Notes under the pieces: generated by a model | Seen by the model: only the letters and a program-made list of their open reading frames with translations | Databases searched by the model: none | What the model was told of the DNA's origin: nothing | Shown: positions 1 through 9,107 of the stretch, piece by piece | Layout of the letters: every line of letters begins with the position of its first letter | How positions within the stretch are numbered: position 1 is the stretch's first letter | Assembly (NCBI GenBank): GCA_002305715.1 | Contig: DBQD01000013.1 | Location: 13,656 to 52,313, forward strand | DNA length: 38,658 bases | Direction of reading: 5' to 3' | Source of the DNA: Proteiniphilum sp. UBA1403 | GTDB lineage: Bacteria > Bacteroidota > Bacteroidia > Bacteroidales > Dysgonomonadaceae | Position numbers and translations under genes: made by a program

Positions 1-156
1 GCGATAGATACCGTTAACAGCGGTCATTGCATTCTCAGCATCGGAGAAAATTGCTGTTCCGGATACCTTGTCTGTCGGATCAGTATCCAGGATACTGTCA
101 GCACAGCTATAGGTGAGAATGCCAAAGAGTGATAATATTAAGATTATTTTTTTCAT
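1..156 (-). CDS. SusD/RagB-family outer-membrane lipoprotein, N-terminal fragment
   Basis: Only the first 52 codons lie in the window; the gene runs off the left edge. It starts at the ATG read leftward from 156. The N-terminus is a lipoprotein signal peptide (MKK, hydrophobic stretch, then Cys18 in a TYSC box). The mature start has the pattern usual in SusD proteins: Leu-Asp-Thr-Asp-Pro followed by a segment on sampling of a helical repeat (FSDAENAMTAVNGIY). SusD proteins are surface glycan- or peptide-binding lids that sit on a SusC transporter. It lies 28 bases downstream of the susC-like gene on the same strand, the canonical order. Substrate cannot be told from this piece. Confidence 0.88.
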   Translation of the reverse strand, partial: MKKIILILSLFGILTYSCADSILDTDPTDKVSGTAIFSDAENAMTAVNGIYR

Positions 157-184
157 ATCTTATTCTTGTTTAATAAGTTATTAT

Positions 185-3100
185 TTAAAATCTCAAGTCT
201 AAGCCTAACGATACTGTTCTGGATGGGGTATAGGTATAACCTGTTCCTCCCGAGAAGTTGTACTGAGGATCTAGTCCTTTGAGAGCGGTGAAAATGTGCA
301 GGTTGTCTGCCGTGAGTGTTACTCGTAAGTTCTGAGCATTGAGCGTCTTGGTTAACTTTGCCGGTAATGAATATCCCAATGTGATGTTCTTGATGGCAAA
401 GTAAGAAGCATTGATAAGCTCATCGGATGTACGTGTGATACTGGATGATCCACCTACATCGATACGAGGAATAGAGGTAACATCACCCGGTTTCTTCCAT
501 GCTTTCAAACGGTCTACGTGTGCAGATTCACCTACATATGTGCTGTAAAGTGATCCATAATAAACTCCATCCAAAATCTTACCACCAATAGAGTAGGTAG
601 TTACGACGCTAAGATCGAAGTTTTTGTAGTTCAGGTCGTTCGACCATGATCCGTAGAGATCAGGGATACGGCTTCCGGCAATGCTTCTTGATTGAAGTGC
701 TTTGGTGTTGCTGCTGCTGATATATTTTTCACCTGGGTTTCCATCTTCATCCACATCCCATACCCAGTATAATTTGTTACCGGTAGCAGGATCTACACCA
801 GCAGATTCTGATAGGTAGAATGAATTCAGTGTTTCACCTTCTTTTATGATGTAACTTCCGGAGATAATTTCAGATTTGTCGGCTAGGTTGATAACCTTGT
901 TCTTTACTGTTGATCCCATGAAGGTGGTATTCCATCTGAAGTCTCTCTTTTGGATTACATCCAAAGCCAATGTCAATTCGAAACCGCTGTTCTCCATATT
1001 TCCGATGTTCTTTGAGTAACCTTCGAAACCGGTAGAGAGTGCCATTGGATAATCCATCAACATGTCGCGTGTAAAACGACGGTAATATTCAGCTGAAATA
1101 GAGAGTTTGTTGAAGATACGTGCTTCGATACCGGTGTTGAGGTTTTCGTTCTTTTCCCATTTCAGATCTTTGTTTTCGAGAGAAGAAACGGCTGCACCCG
1201 GGAAGCTCTGGTTGGGATAACCAAGATCGTAGAATGCTTGCCAAGCATACAATGAACCGATTGCGTCGTTACCTTGTACACCGTATGATGCTTTCAATGT
1301 AAGATTGTTCAACCAGTCATAACCATCCATGAATGCCTCTTCAGAGATTCTCCAGCTTCCGCCAACAGACCAGAAATCACCCCAGCGTACATCCTTGTAG
1401 AAACGAGATGTTCCGTCGCGTCTGTAACTTGCAGAGAGGTAATATTTATCGGCATAATCATAATTGAAGCGTGAAAGATAGGATTCAATTACATATTTGT
1501 TGGTATAGGATGATGCGTCGGCAATTGTGGTAGCGGCATTCAATTCATAGAGACCTCCAAATGGAAATCCTGTCTTTTCACCATATAAGTACTGGTATTC
1601 ATAGTTATACAACTCGTGACCGGCCATCAGATCAAAGTGATGTTTGTCGAATCGACGATCCCAGAATAGAAGCTGGTTGAATGTATAGCTGAATGTTCTA
1701 CCATCGGAGATGGCCGAAAGACCTCTTGTTGATTTGGCATTACCAAAATCGGGGTTCCAATAGGTTTTACTTTTCGACATTGCATAGTCGAATCCAAAGT
1801 TTACAGCAAGTTTCAAACCTTGCAAAGTACCATATTTCAGTCCGCCAAACTCCATATAGGTTCTTCCACTGGCATTGTCTGTTGTACCGGTATATTTATC
1901 CTTCTCAAGGTTTGCAAGTGGGTTCCAGCCTGCGCTAGCTCCGGAAGGTCTGTCTTCACCCCAGTCGTATTCTGGTTTTCCGTCGGCATCATACACTGTC
2001 TTACCGTTTGCATCTTTGAGATACATAGGATAGATTGGGGGCATTTTTGCAGCAGAGTAGAACACGTTTGAATAAGCCGAGCTACTTGACTGTGAAGATC
2101 CCAGTGTGGTTGAATTGCTTGTGTTACCTGCCAAATTCAAGTTGAAGCCGGTCTTGAACCAGTCTTTCACCTGAGAATCGATGTTGGCACGACCGGTGAA
2201 ACGTTCGAAGTCGGTAAATTTCACCAATCCTTCTTCTTGGAGATAACCAAGTGAGAACATGTAATTGGTTTTGGCGTTACCACCTGTTATGGTCATCTGA
2301 TATTCCTGACGTAATGGGCTATCTGCTGTGGAGAGATCCAACCAGTCTTCGTTCCATTTCAATGAGGTTCCATCATAGATCTTGCCGGTGGAGTGATCAA
2401 TTAACTCCATCACGGGTCTGCTGAATGGATTGTATTTTTCGTTACCACCAAATATCTTGGTCGCTCCAGTTGCCATTTCCTGAAGGGCTGCAAGCCCTGC
2501 TTCAGCGGGAGCCACACCGTTGGCTATCATACGATTCTTGTACATGTAATAGACATCTTCTGTCCATTGATACGAGTCGAGCGTTTCATAACGAGGGATT
2601 GAACGGGATGAAACACCCCAGTTTGTTTTGAAGTTAACGCGAACGTCTCCTTCTTTTCCTTTCTTGGTGGTGATCATTACAACTCCGTTTGCACCACGTG
2701 CACCGTACAGAGCACCGGCTGATGCATCCTTGATGATGGTCATCGACTCAATATCGTTCGGGTTGATTGCATTGATGGCACCATCGTAGGGTACGCCATC
2801 TACTACATACAGAGGGGTAGTTGTAGCAGAAAGTGATCCAAAACCGCGAATAATAACCGATGCACCGGCACCCGGCTGACCTGATCCGGAGGTGGTTTGC
2901 ACACCAGCAGCCAGACCATCGAGGGCCTTTGTTACGTTGGCAACCATTCTTTTTTCAATCTTATCGGAAGATATCACTTGTGCGGATCCGGTAAACGATT
3001 CTTTCTTTGCTGTTCCATATGCCACAACCATCACCTCTTCGAGGAGCTGCGTGTCTGTACGCATTACAATTCGTACATTGGGACTTACCGCTACCTCCTG

Positions 3101-3334
3101 GGTAACATATCCTACATACGAAACAACCAAGGTACCCCCGGCGGGTGCAGATAAGGTGAAATTACCATCAAAATCGGTCACTGTACCATTAGAGGTACCT
3201 TTAACCTGTATGGTTGCACCAATTACAGGCTCTCCTGCATCATCCACCACGATACCACGTACCTGTGTTTGTGCTGAAATAATCCCTATTCCCAAAAAGA
3301 AAAGGGAGAAAAGCATCATTAGTCTTCTTTTCAT
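185..3334 (-). CDS. SusC/RagA-family TonB-linked outer-membrane transporter
   Basis: 1049 residues, the usual size of SusC proteins. A signal peptide (about 1-21) is followed by a carboxypeptidase-regulatory-like beta-sandwich (about 22-95, with VRGIVVDDAGEPVIGATIQV), a TonB-box-like stretch around 98-106 (EEVMVVAYG), a plug domain (about 110-225, with VIIRGFGS, YVVDGVPYD and ALYGARGANGVVMITTK) and a long barrel ending in the aromatic C-terminus LDLRF that outer-membrane barrels use. It imports oligomers bound by the SusD lipoprotein encoded just downstream, using TonB energy. A -7 promoter element lies about 140 bases upstream. No sigma/anti-sigma or hybrid sensor gene is adjacent in the window, so its regulator is unknown. 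The family is certain; the substrate is not. Confidence 0.95.
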   Translation of the reverse strand: MKRRLMMLFSLFFLGIGIISAQTQVRGIVVDDAGEPVIGATIQVKGTSNGTVTDFDGNFTLSAPAGGTLVVSYVGYVTQEVAVSPNVRIVMRTDTQLLEEVMVVAYGTAKKESFTGSAQVISSDKIEKRMVANVTKALDGLAAGVQTTSGSGQPGAGASVIIRGFGSLSATTTPLYVVDGVPYDGAINAINPNDIESMTIIKDASAGALYGARGANGVVMITTKKGKEGDVRVNFKTNWGVSSRSIPRYETLDSYQWTEDVYYMYKNRMIANGVAPAEAGLAALQEMATGATKIFGGNEKYNPFSRPVMELIDHSTGKIYDGTSLKWNEDWLDLSTADSPLRQEYQMTITGGNAKTNYMFSLGYLQEEGLVKFTDFERFTGRANIDSQVKDWFKTGFNLNLAGNTSNSTTLGSSQSSSSAYSNVFYSAAKMPPIYPMYLKDANGKTVYDADGKPEYDWGEDRPSGASAGWNPLANLEKDKYTGTTDNASGRTYMEFGGLKYGTLQGLKLAVNFGFDYAMSKSKTYWNPDFGNAKSTRGLSAISDGRTFSYTFNQLLFWDRRFDKHHFDLMAGHELYNYEYQYLYGEKTGFPFGGLYELNAATTIADASSYTNKYVIESYLSRFNYDYADKYYLSASYRRDGTSRFYKDVRWGDFWSVGGSWRISEEAFMDGYDWLNNLTLKASYGVQGNDAIGSLYAWQAFYDLGYPNQSFPGAAVSSLENKDLKWEKNENLNTGIEARIFNKLSISAEYYRRFTRDMLMDYPMALSTGFEGYSKNIGNMENSGFELTLALDVIQKRDFRWNTTFMGSTVKNKVINLADKSEIISGSYIIKEGETLNSFYLSESAGVDPATGNKLYWVWDVDEDGNPGEKYISSSNTKALQSRSIAGSRIPDLYGSWSNDLNYKNFDLSVVTTYSIGGKILDGVYYGSLYSTYVGESAHVDRLKAWKKPGDVTSIPRIDVGGSSSITRTSDELINASYFAIKNITLGYSLPAKLTKTLNAQNLRVTLTADNLHIFTALKGLDPQYNFSGGTGYTYTPSRTVSLGLDLRF

Positions 3335-3471
3335 AAACTAGTCAATTAATTATTATAAAGTTTGTAGTCTTTTCGTTAAAGTTCTGGTGAAAAAGTGCAT
3401 TACGGCTTGTTTTGATTACCCTTTTTACGTGCTGTGCATCAATTTTACCCGTACTTGTACATTTCAAGTCG

Positions 3472-3479
3472 CAAAGGTA
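3472..3479 (-). promoter_or_regulatory. Putative -7 promoter element of susC
   Basis: Read leftward the site is TACCTTTG, a match to the Bacteroidota -7 consensus TAnnTTTG. Transcription would start near 3466, giving a leader of about 130 bases before the susC ATG. I see no good -33 TTTG at the expected spacing, which would fit a promoter that needs an activator. Confidence 0.5.
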
Positions 3480-3535
3480 CGCTATTTGTTTATATAAAAA
3501 ACAGTTTTCATGACAAATTGTTGCCCTTTTTCACA

Positions 3536-3605
3536 CAAAAATGTGCAAAAATGATAAAAAAGATATTTTAAATATAGAATTCTGTACAAATGTCCAAAAA
3601 TGTGC
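3536..3605. repeat. 11-bp direct repeat pair upstream of susC promoter
   Basis: CAAAAATGTGC occurs exactly at 3536-3546 and again at 3595-3605, 59 bases apart centre to centre. Both copies lie upstream of the susC -7 element, where activator sites would be expected. Function is inference. Confidence 0.35.
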
Positions 3606-3704
3606 TTCAATATTCGAGTCTGTATTCTGCTCTCTTTATATTCCAAGTTTCATTCTTAACAGTGGAAATTCCAAACCCCGTATTTTACAGTAAGCTTAAC
3701 TCAT

Positions 3705-4231
3705 TTGCACATTGATGTTTGTAAATTATGTATACCGGCTATAAAACATGATGAGCCGGCTAAATTGAATATTAACACATCGCGAAGCAATAAAAAGAAT
3801 AAATCTGAGGTAAACATAAAAGATTCAGTTAATGATTCGACATTCGATTTTGTTGTGCGAGGAGGAAAGTCATCCGGTGAACAACTGACGATTGTACCCG
3901 ATGAACAAGGAAGCTTTGAACTGAGTAGTTTGGAGAAAGGTGTGTATGAGTTTTCATTGGCTAATTCTTCAAGAGTAGTAGCGAAGGATTTTAACACTAC
4001 TCGTAACAATCGGGAAAACCGCTTGGTTACAAACCTTGATAATCCTTTTGACAATATGATAATGAGAGTGGGTAAATATCCCGGAGATAGTGCGACCACT
4101 TTATTTGTTGGGGTGATCCTCATGAAAACCTGAATGGCAAGCATATAATAGATACGAACAGATCACCACAGAGCAATGTGCTGAAGACAAGACACGAAAC
4201 GACAAAAAATTCCATCAGTAATGTACGTTAA
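3705..4231 (+). pseudogene. Probable frameshifted relic of a small secreted-type protein gene
   Basis: An open frame from 3705 to 4133 reads as plausible protein (FDFVVRGGKSSGEQLTIVPD, then GSFELSSLEKGVYEFSL, then PFDNMIMRVGKYPGDS). It ends early, just after a run of four G at 4110-4113. Adding one base there lets the reading continue as GGDPHENLNGKHIIDTNRSP to a stop at 4229-4231, which resembles the natural end of the protein. No convincing start codon or signal peptide precedes 3705: the only in-frame ATG there begins MHIDVCKLCIPAIKHDE and lacks an export signal. The style (beta-rich, a question-answer pattern of repeats with 'GVYEF') resembles small Bacteroidota exported proteins, but I do not recognise a family. 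It could be a decayed gene or chance. The opposite strand is also open over 3701-4144 but reads less like protein. Confidence 0.4.
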
Positions 4232-4392
4232 AGAAAAGATTTAACTAATTTAGCAGTCAAATCTATGTCGCTCCTCAATGAAGGGGAGCGCCTCCATTGC
4301 GTATGCTCAATCGTTACATCTGTTGACACAGAATAATACCAAGGGTAGAAGCATATCAAGTAATAGTGATTGAGTTGGAATAAATTGGAAAA

Positions 4393-7056
4393 ATGAAAAG
4401 AGCCTATTTGTTAGTTGTCAGTTTTTTCTTGTTGAGCAGTTTATTGCTTGGACAGGATATCTCCGTGTTAAAGGACTCGGCTACGGTGCGGCTTGCTCGG
4501 CAACTGGCTTTGTATCCGCAGGAGAAGATTTATATTCAGACAGATAAGACTGGTTACCTTTCGGGTGAGCGTATCTGGTTTCGGGCACACGTGCTGGATG
4601 CGTTGGATAATCGCCCCTCATACATAAGTAGGTATGTTTATGTTGAATTGGTGAATCCTTTCAACGAGCTGGTGATGCGTATCAAAATCCGTCCCGATAG
4701 CATTGGGGTATTTGCCGGGCAATTGGATCTGGAGGAGGATTTACCAGAAGGGGATTATACGATGAGAGCATATACGCGATTCACCCGTAATCAAGGTGAG
4801 GAGACGTTCTTCCGGAAAATGATTCGTGTGATGGATCCTTACTCTTTGCAAATGGAGGTGCAGCCTGATTTTATTATCCAAAAGAATTCAGTTGAAGTTC
4901 GTTTTCGTTTTGTGGACCGTGCCAGTGGCGACAATATTGTTCCGGAGAGTGTGACGACTCGCCTTGCTGGTATGGAAGCAAGAACACTGCGAGCGACGAA
5001 GGAGGGTTTGTTTGAGGTTTCTTTTTCGGCATCTAGATTAAAAGAAAGCCGTTGCCTGCTGCTGGGAATTGTGCGAGAGGGTAGGCGATACAACCGTTTT
5101 TACACCATCCCGTATGTAGAGAGTGATGTGGATATTGCCTTTTTCCCGGAAGGAGGTTACCTGGTTCCTGGGCATACCTGCTGGGTGGCCTTCAAGGCTG
5201 TGAATCCTTCTGGTTTGGGAGAAGATGTTAAAGGGGTAATATACAATTCAAAGGGTGAGGAGGTGACTTCCTTTCAATCTTCGTTGATGGGGATGGGTGC
5301 CTTTAGTTTATTAACAGTACCCGGTGAAACCTATCACGCAGTTTGCGAAACGAAAGGAGGGCTCTTCAAACGAGTGGACTTGCCCATTCCGGAACCTAAA
5401 GCAAGAGTCCTCAGCGCACGTCAGGTTCGTGGAAGGTTGATTGTCTCTGTGCTGGATGGTTCGAATGCAGGTGATCCCCTCTCTTTATTGATTCATAACA
5501 ATGGTATTGTGCTGTATCATGAACCTTGGCAATTGGGTAAGACAAGTTACTCATTTCCATCTACCATCCTTCCTTCGGGAGTATCAAGTGTCTTGTTGCT
5601 TGATGAAAAGTTGAATATACTAAGTGAGCGATTGATTTTTAACCTAAATGAGGATGATTTTTCCAAGGTATTGAGACGCGATTCAATTTCATCCTACAAA
5701 AGAAGGGAGTTGGTTTCTCTTAGGCTTCAATTGGATAATGTGGGGAAAGTCACTTCACACAACAGCATGGCTATTTCGGTGGTAGATGCGAATGCTGTAC
5801 CTGTGGATAGTGTGAGTGACCTTGTTTCAACACTGTTGCTTTCTTCAGAGTTAAAGGGATATGTGGAATCTCCTGCTCGTTACCTTTCGGGAGGAAAGCT
5901 AGAGACTGCGGCACTGGAAGCGTTGATGATGACACAAGGATGGCGACGATATGATATTCCCCGGGTACTGAAGGGTGAATACGAGACCCCTGATATTCTT
6001 CCGGAAAGGTTCCAAGAGATAAGTGGAAAAGCGATTGCAATGTTACTGAATAAAATGGAGGGTGGAACCGTGAGCCTTATTGCGAAACTGGACACCCTAT
6101 TCAGCATGGAGACTACATCTGCAGATAAGGAGGGGCGTTTTCAATTCAGTGTAGAGTTCCCCGAAGGGACAGAGATTGTGGTACAGACAATGACGAGTAA
6201 AGACCGTGCGAGCAATTACTTAGAGATGGATACGGTGATGTACCCCAGTCTTAGTAACGCTGCAATGGTATCGAGGGGTGCTCTGGAATGGAGAGAAAAG
6301 CTTCAGTCGAGTGAGAATGGAAACGATATTGATGCGTATCTCCGGCAGGCTAACGAGGAGTATTTACGTAAATATGGCATTCGAACGGTCATGCTGGGGG
6401 AGGTGACTGTTACAGCGCCAAAAGTGAAAACCTACAAGGAGTCGGCTTGGTACTCTCCCATTTCTTCGTCTCCTCCAATGACTGCTGAAGAAATAGAGAG
6501 GAAGAATTTCAGTAGTATAGAAGCGGTACTTTTAAATACATCGGGATTGACTATCAGCAATGGCAAGATTTCAACTACCCGTTCAGACATGCCGGTGTTG
6601 ATTGTCATTGACGATGTGCCGATGCCCGACTTTGATGTATCGACCTTAACAGTGGATGATATTGACAACCTGTTTGTTATTAAAGACTACACCGCCATGT
6701 TCGGGATTTATCCCGGTACGAGTGGAGCGTTGGTCATTACAACAAGAGAAGGTTTTGTTCAAAGATCTAAATCACATAACATCCGGAGATTCACACCGCT
6801 CGGTTACCAACTACCAGCGGAATTTTACTCTCCCCGATATGACACCCCAGAGCTGCAGGATTCTCCCGAGCCAGATTTCCGTACAACAATATATTGGAAA
6901 CCCGATGTGCATTTCTCGCAGGAAGGTGAGGCTGTTGTTGAGTTCTACACAGCCGATACTCCCGGTACCTATCGGATTATTGGTGAGGGTGTGACCGGCT
7001 CTGGTAAACTAATCAGTTTTAAAGAGGAGATTAAAATTGATAGAAGTGTAAAATAA
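4393..7056 (+). CDS. Exported MG2-domain protein with barrel-less TonB-receptor plug domain
   Basis: 887 residues. A signal peptide (about 1-20, ending LLLGQ) precedes an alpha-2-macroglobulin MG2-like domain (about 40-145: EKIYIQTDKTGYLSGERIWF, then LPEGDYTMRAYTRF). Further beta-sandwich segments fill the middle. A TonB-receptor plug-like domain follows at about 695-795 (EEIERKNFSSIEAVLL, then DMPVLIVIDDVPMP, then SGALVITTREG), and the end is another sandwich (VEFYTADTPGTYRIIGEGV). There is no beta-barrel, so this cannot be a transporter, although such proteins are often named TonB-dependent receptors. The family is common in Bacteroidota and its role is unsettled; periplasmic scaffold or outer-membrane partner is a guess. 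It is the first of four same-strand genes for exported proteins, 75 bases before the next. No clear promoter was seen upstream. Confidence 0.85.
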   Translation: MKRAYLLVVSFFLLSSLLLGQDISVLKDSATVRLARQLALYPQEKIYIQTDKTGYLSGERIWFRAHVLDALDNRPSYISRYVYVELVNPFNELVMRIKIRPDSIGVFAGQLDLEEDLPEGDYTMRAYTRFTRNQGEETFFRKMIRVMDPYSLQMEVQPDFIIQKNSVEVRFRFVDRASGDNIVPESVTTRLAGMEARTLRATKEGLFEVSFSASRLKESRCLLLGIVREGRRYNRFYTIPYVESDVDIAFFPEGGYLVPGHTCWVAFKAVNPSGLGEDVKGVIYNSKGEEVTSFQSSLMGMGAFSLLTVPGETYHAVCETKGGLFKRVDLPIPEPKARVLSARQVRGRLIVSVLDGSNAGDPLSLLIHNNGIVLYHEPWQLGKTSYSFPSTILPSGVSSVLLLDEKLNILSERLIFNLNEDDFSKVLRRDSISSYKRRELVSLRLQLDNVGKVTSHNSMAISVVDANAVPVDSVSDLVSTLLLSSELKGYVESPARYLSGGKLETAALEALMMTQGWRRYDIPRVLKGEYETPDILPERFQEISGKAIAMLLNKMEGGTVSLIAKLDTLFSMETTSADKEGRFQFSVEFPEGTEIVVQTMTSKDRASNYLEMDTVMYPSLSNAAMVSRGALEWREKLQSSENGNDIDAYLRQANEEYLRKYGIRTVMLGEVTVTAPKVKTYKESAWYSPISSSPPMTAEEIERKNFSSIEAVLLNTSGLTISNGKISTTRSDMPVLIVIDDVPMPDFDVSTLTVDDIDNLFVIKDYTAMFGIYPGTSGALVITTREGFVQRSKSHNIRRFTPLGYQLPAEFYSPRYDTPELQDSPEPDFRTTIYWKPDVHFSQEGEAVVEFYTADTPGTYRIIGEGVTGSGKLISFKEEIKIDRSVK

Positions 7057-7131
7057 AATGAATAATTTTGTTTTATGGATGATATTAAATCGATCCATGA
7101 TGTACTTTTACGAATAATGTCCAATTATAAC

Positions 7132-8010
7132 ATGAAGAGTATTATTTTAAATAGGATTTTATTCCTTACGATAGCTTATTTAGCATTTATTCATGTGGGA
7201 TTTGCACAGAATGTGGAAAGACCCGCGGTATGGGGAATTGCGAGAATGACATTTCTGGTGAGCGATTTTCAACTTGCCAGAGATTATTATGGGGATTTTC
7301 TAGGCTTCGACGAAGCTTTCTCCTTTACTTCCAAAATGGGAAAAGTAATCTCTTTTAAAGTGAACGACCGCCAGTTTCTTGAATTTGTTGAAGACAAAGA
7401 TGCCAAGGAAAAACCACGCTTGGTGGCTGTTTCGTTTGAAACGGAAGATGTGGAGCAGATGCGGAAATATCTAGCAAATAAAGGGGTAAAGGTTCCTTCA
7501 AGTGTGGCAGAAGATGGAGTGGGAAATAGGGTGATTCTGGTGCATGATTCGTATGGGGTGCCTGTGGAATTTATGCAGTTTGGTAATGAATCGATGCATA
7601 TTTTGTCGAAAGGAAAACATCTGTCGAATAGACGAATTTCGAAACGTATTCATCATGTGGGGCTTTATTGCACCGAAGTACTGGATGAGGATCCATTTTG
7701 GGTGGGGATAATGGGTTGCAAGGAGTTGTGGCGCTATCCAGAAAGTCATCAGGAAAAAGTGGAGATGAATTATCTTCAATTACCAGACTGTGTTGAAAAC
7801 ATTGAGCATTATCCGTCGGATGACATTAATTTTAATCACCCTTGTTTTTTAGTGGATGACATGCAGGAAACGATATATACGTTGAAAGAGAGGAGAGGTA
7901 ACAACGCTCTTGCAAAGCCGGTGGTTGGCAAGGGAAAAAGATGGTTGTTGAATTTAACCAATGAGGATGGTACAAAGGTTGAGTTTACCGAAGCGCATGC
8001 CGTACGCTGA
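7132..8010 (+). CDS. Exported VOC-fold (glyoxalase-like) protein with two domains
   Basis: The start chosen gives 292 residues and a proper signal peptide (MKSIILNRILFLTIAYLAF ending VGFAQ). A longer frame opens at 7075 but would bury the signal. Two vicinal-oxygen-chelate modules are visible: the first (about 30-160) has RMTFLVSDFQLARDYYGDFL and GVPVEFMQF; the second (about 170-290) has RIHHVGLYCTEV and ends GTKVEFTEA. The paired beta-alpha-beta-beta-beta layout and Phe-Tyr-x-x-x-Leu-Gly motif are typical of VOC enzymes such as glyoxalases and extradiol dioxygenases, which bind a metal with His and Glu. Most are cytosolic, so an exported one is uncommon. It lies 23 bases before the aldo/keto reductase gene. 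Reaction and substrate are unknown. Confidence 0.82.
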   Translation: MKSIILNRILFLTIAYLAFIHVGFAQNVERPAVWGIARMTFLVSDFQLARDYYGDFLGFDEAFSFTSKMGKVISFKVNDRQFLEFVEDKDAKEKPRLVAVSFETEDVEQMRKYLANKGVKVPSSVAEDGVGNRVILVHDSYGVPVEFMQFGNESMHILSKGKHLSNRRISKRIHHVGLYCTEVLDEDPFWVGIMGCKELWRYPESHQEKVEMNYLQLPDCVENIEHYPSDDINFNHPCFLVDDMQETIYTLKERRGNNALAKPVVGKGKRWLLNLTNEDGTKVEFTEAHAVR

Positions 8011-8033
8011 TAAAAAATACACATTGTTTGTTT

Positions 8034-9083
8034 ATGAAGAAGAATGATTTAAGTCGTCGCGATTTTATAAAAGGTGCTATTGGTGCCGGACTTATGGTGT
8101 CGGGTGCAGGAGTATTGCCTTCATGTTCCATTTTACCTCCAACGAAGAAGCCGGGTATATCGTATGATCCCAAGGGATTACCTACTGTGGAGTTTGGTTC
8201 AACAGGGGTACCTGTACCACGCATTTTGTGCGGATTGGGATCGAGGTTTTGCCATATGGACAGTGATGATCAGGCTCATCAAATGCTCCACTATGCTTTG
8301 GACCATGGTCTTTATTATTTTGATACGGCATGGGCATACGATAATACAATTGGTTTGCCACCGGGTAAAGCGAGGAGTCCTCGCCACATCATCAGCGAGG
8401 AGAGAATGGGACCGGTGGTGAAAGAGAGAAGGAATGAGATATTTCTTTCTACCAAAGTGACGAGTCGCGACCCGGATGAGGCTAAGCGCCAAATTGAAAC
8501 TAGTTTGAAACGTTTGCAGACTGACCACTTGGATCAACTGATGATTCATGATGTAACGACAATGGAGGATGTAAACAAGCTCTCAGAGAAAGGGAACCTA
8601 ATTGATATATTACACCGACTGAGAGAGGAGGGGCTAACCCGCTTCATTGGGTATTCGGGACACACAAATGCAGATGCAATGGCAGCCATGGTCGACCGGG
8701 GTGATTTTAATACCATGTTGATAGCAATGAACCATTGGGATGCATCGAAGAATCCGCAAAACAGGCAGGAGTTGGCAATACCAAAAGCAAAGGCGAAAGG
8801 TATGGGGGTTATTTTAATGAAAGTTGTACGTCCCCGTGAAACTGTAGCCGGGCTTGATCCAAGGGACTTGATTAAATATGCGCTTTCGTTAAAAGGTCCG
8901 GATGTTATTGTCGTAGGCTTGGATAGTATTGAGGTGATTGACTCAAACCTTGAGATTTTGCGTAACTTTGAACCACTAAATGAGATTAGAATGAAAGAGT
9001 TGGCAATGCAGCTAACGCCATTTTATGAAAGCAATGAGCTGCCCTGGATGCAACCCGGTTATAAGGATGGACTCTGGACCTGA
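8034..9083 (+). CDS. Tat-exported aldo/keto reductase
   Basis: 349 residues from the ATG at 8034. The N-terminus is a twin-arginine signal (SRRDFIKG, Arg8-Arg9, then a Gly/Ala-rich hydrophobic segment) ending at LPSC, so Cys31 may be lipidated. The rest is an aldo/keto reductase TIM barrel with the full catalytic tetrad in order: Asp97 and Tyr102 (FDTAWAYD), Lys141 (STKV) and His172 (MIHD). The C-terminal nucleotide-loop region (DVIVVGLDS) is present. The family reduces sugar or ketone carbonyls with NADPH; Tat export fits folding with a bound cofactor in the cytoplasm. It sits 23 bases after the VOC gene and 24 before the deacetylase-like gene, so they are probably co-transcribed. Substrate unknown. 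An in-frame ATG two codons upstream at 8028 is possible. Confidence 0.9.
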   Translation: MKKNDLSRRDFIKGAIGAGLMVSGAGVLPSCSILPPTKKPGISYDPKGLPTVEFGSTGVPVPRILCGLGSRFCHMDSDDQAHQMLHYALDHGLYYFDTAWAYDNTIGLPPGKARSPRHIISEERMGPVVKERRNEIFLSTKVTSRDPDEAKRQIETSLKRLQTDHLDQLMIHDVTTMEDVNKLSEKGNLIDILHRLREEGLTRFIGYSGHTNADAMAAMVDRGDFNTMLIAMNHWDASKNPQNRQELAIPKAKAKGMGVILMKVVRPRETVAGLDPRDLIKYALSLKGPDVIVVGLDSIEVIDSNLEILRNFEPLNEIRMKELAMQLTPFYESNELPWMQPGYKDGLWT

Positions 9084-9107
9084 TATATCTTTTTTTTGAT
9101 CAATTTT

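Larger units (their letters stand above)
3335..3704. other. AT-rich control region upstream of susC
   Basis: No gene is seen here. It holds the likely susC promoter at 3472-3479, about 130 bases of untranslated leader between that promoter and the susC start, and an 11-bp direct repeat at 3536-3546 and 3595-3605 upstream of the promoter. Confidence 0.5.

Noticed and set aside
2892..3341. 149-codon frame on the plus strand opposite the susC N-terminus
   Set aside because: It is the antisense shadow of the plug and signal region of a certain susC gene and has no recognisable domain.
3701..4144. 147-codon minus-strand frame overlapping the relic gene
   Set aside because: The plus-strand reading looks more like protein, and this frame has no export signal, start signals or family features.
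8199..8549. 116-codon minus-strand frame inside the aldo/keto reductase gene
   Set aside because: It lies opposite the catalytic region of a well-supported gene and reads as antisense sequence.
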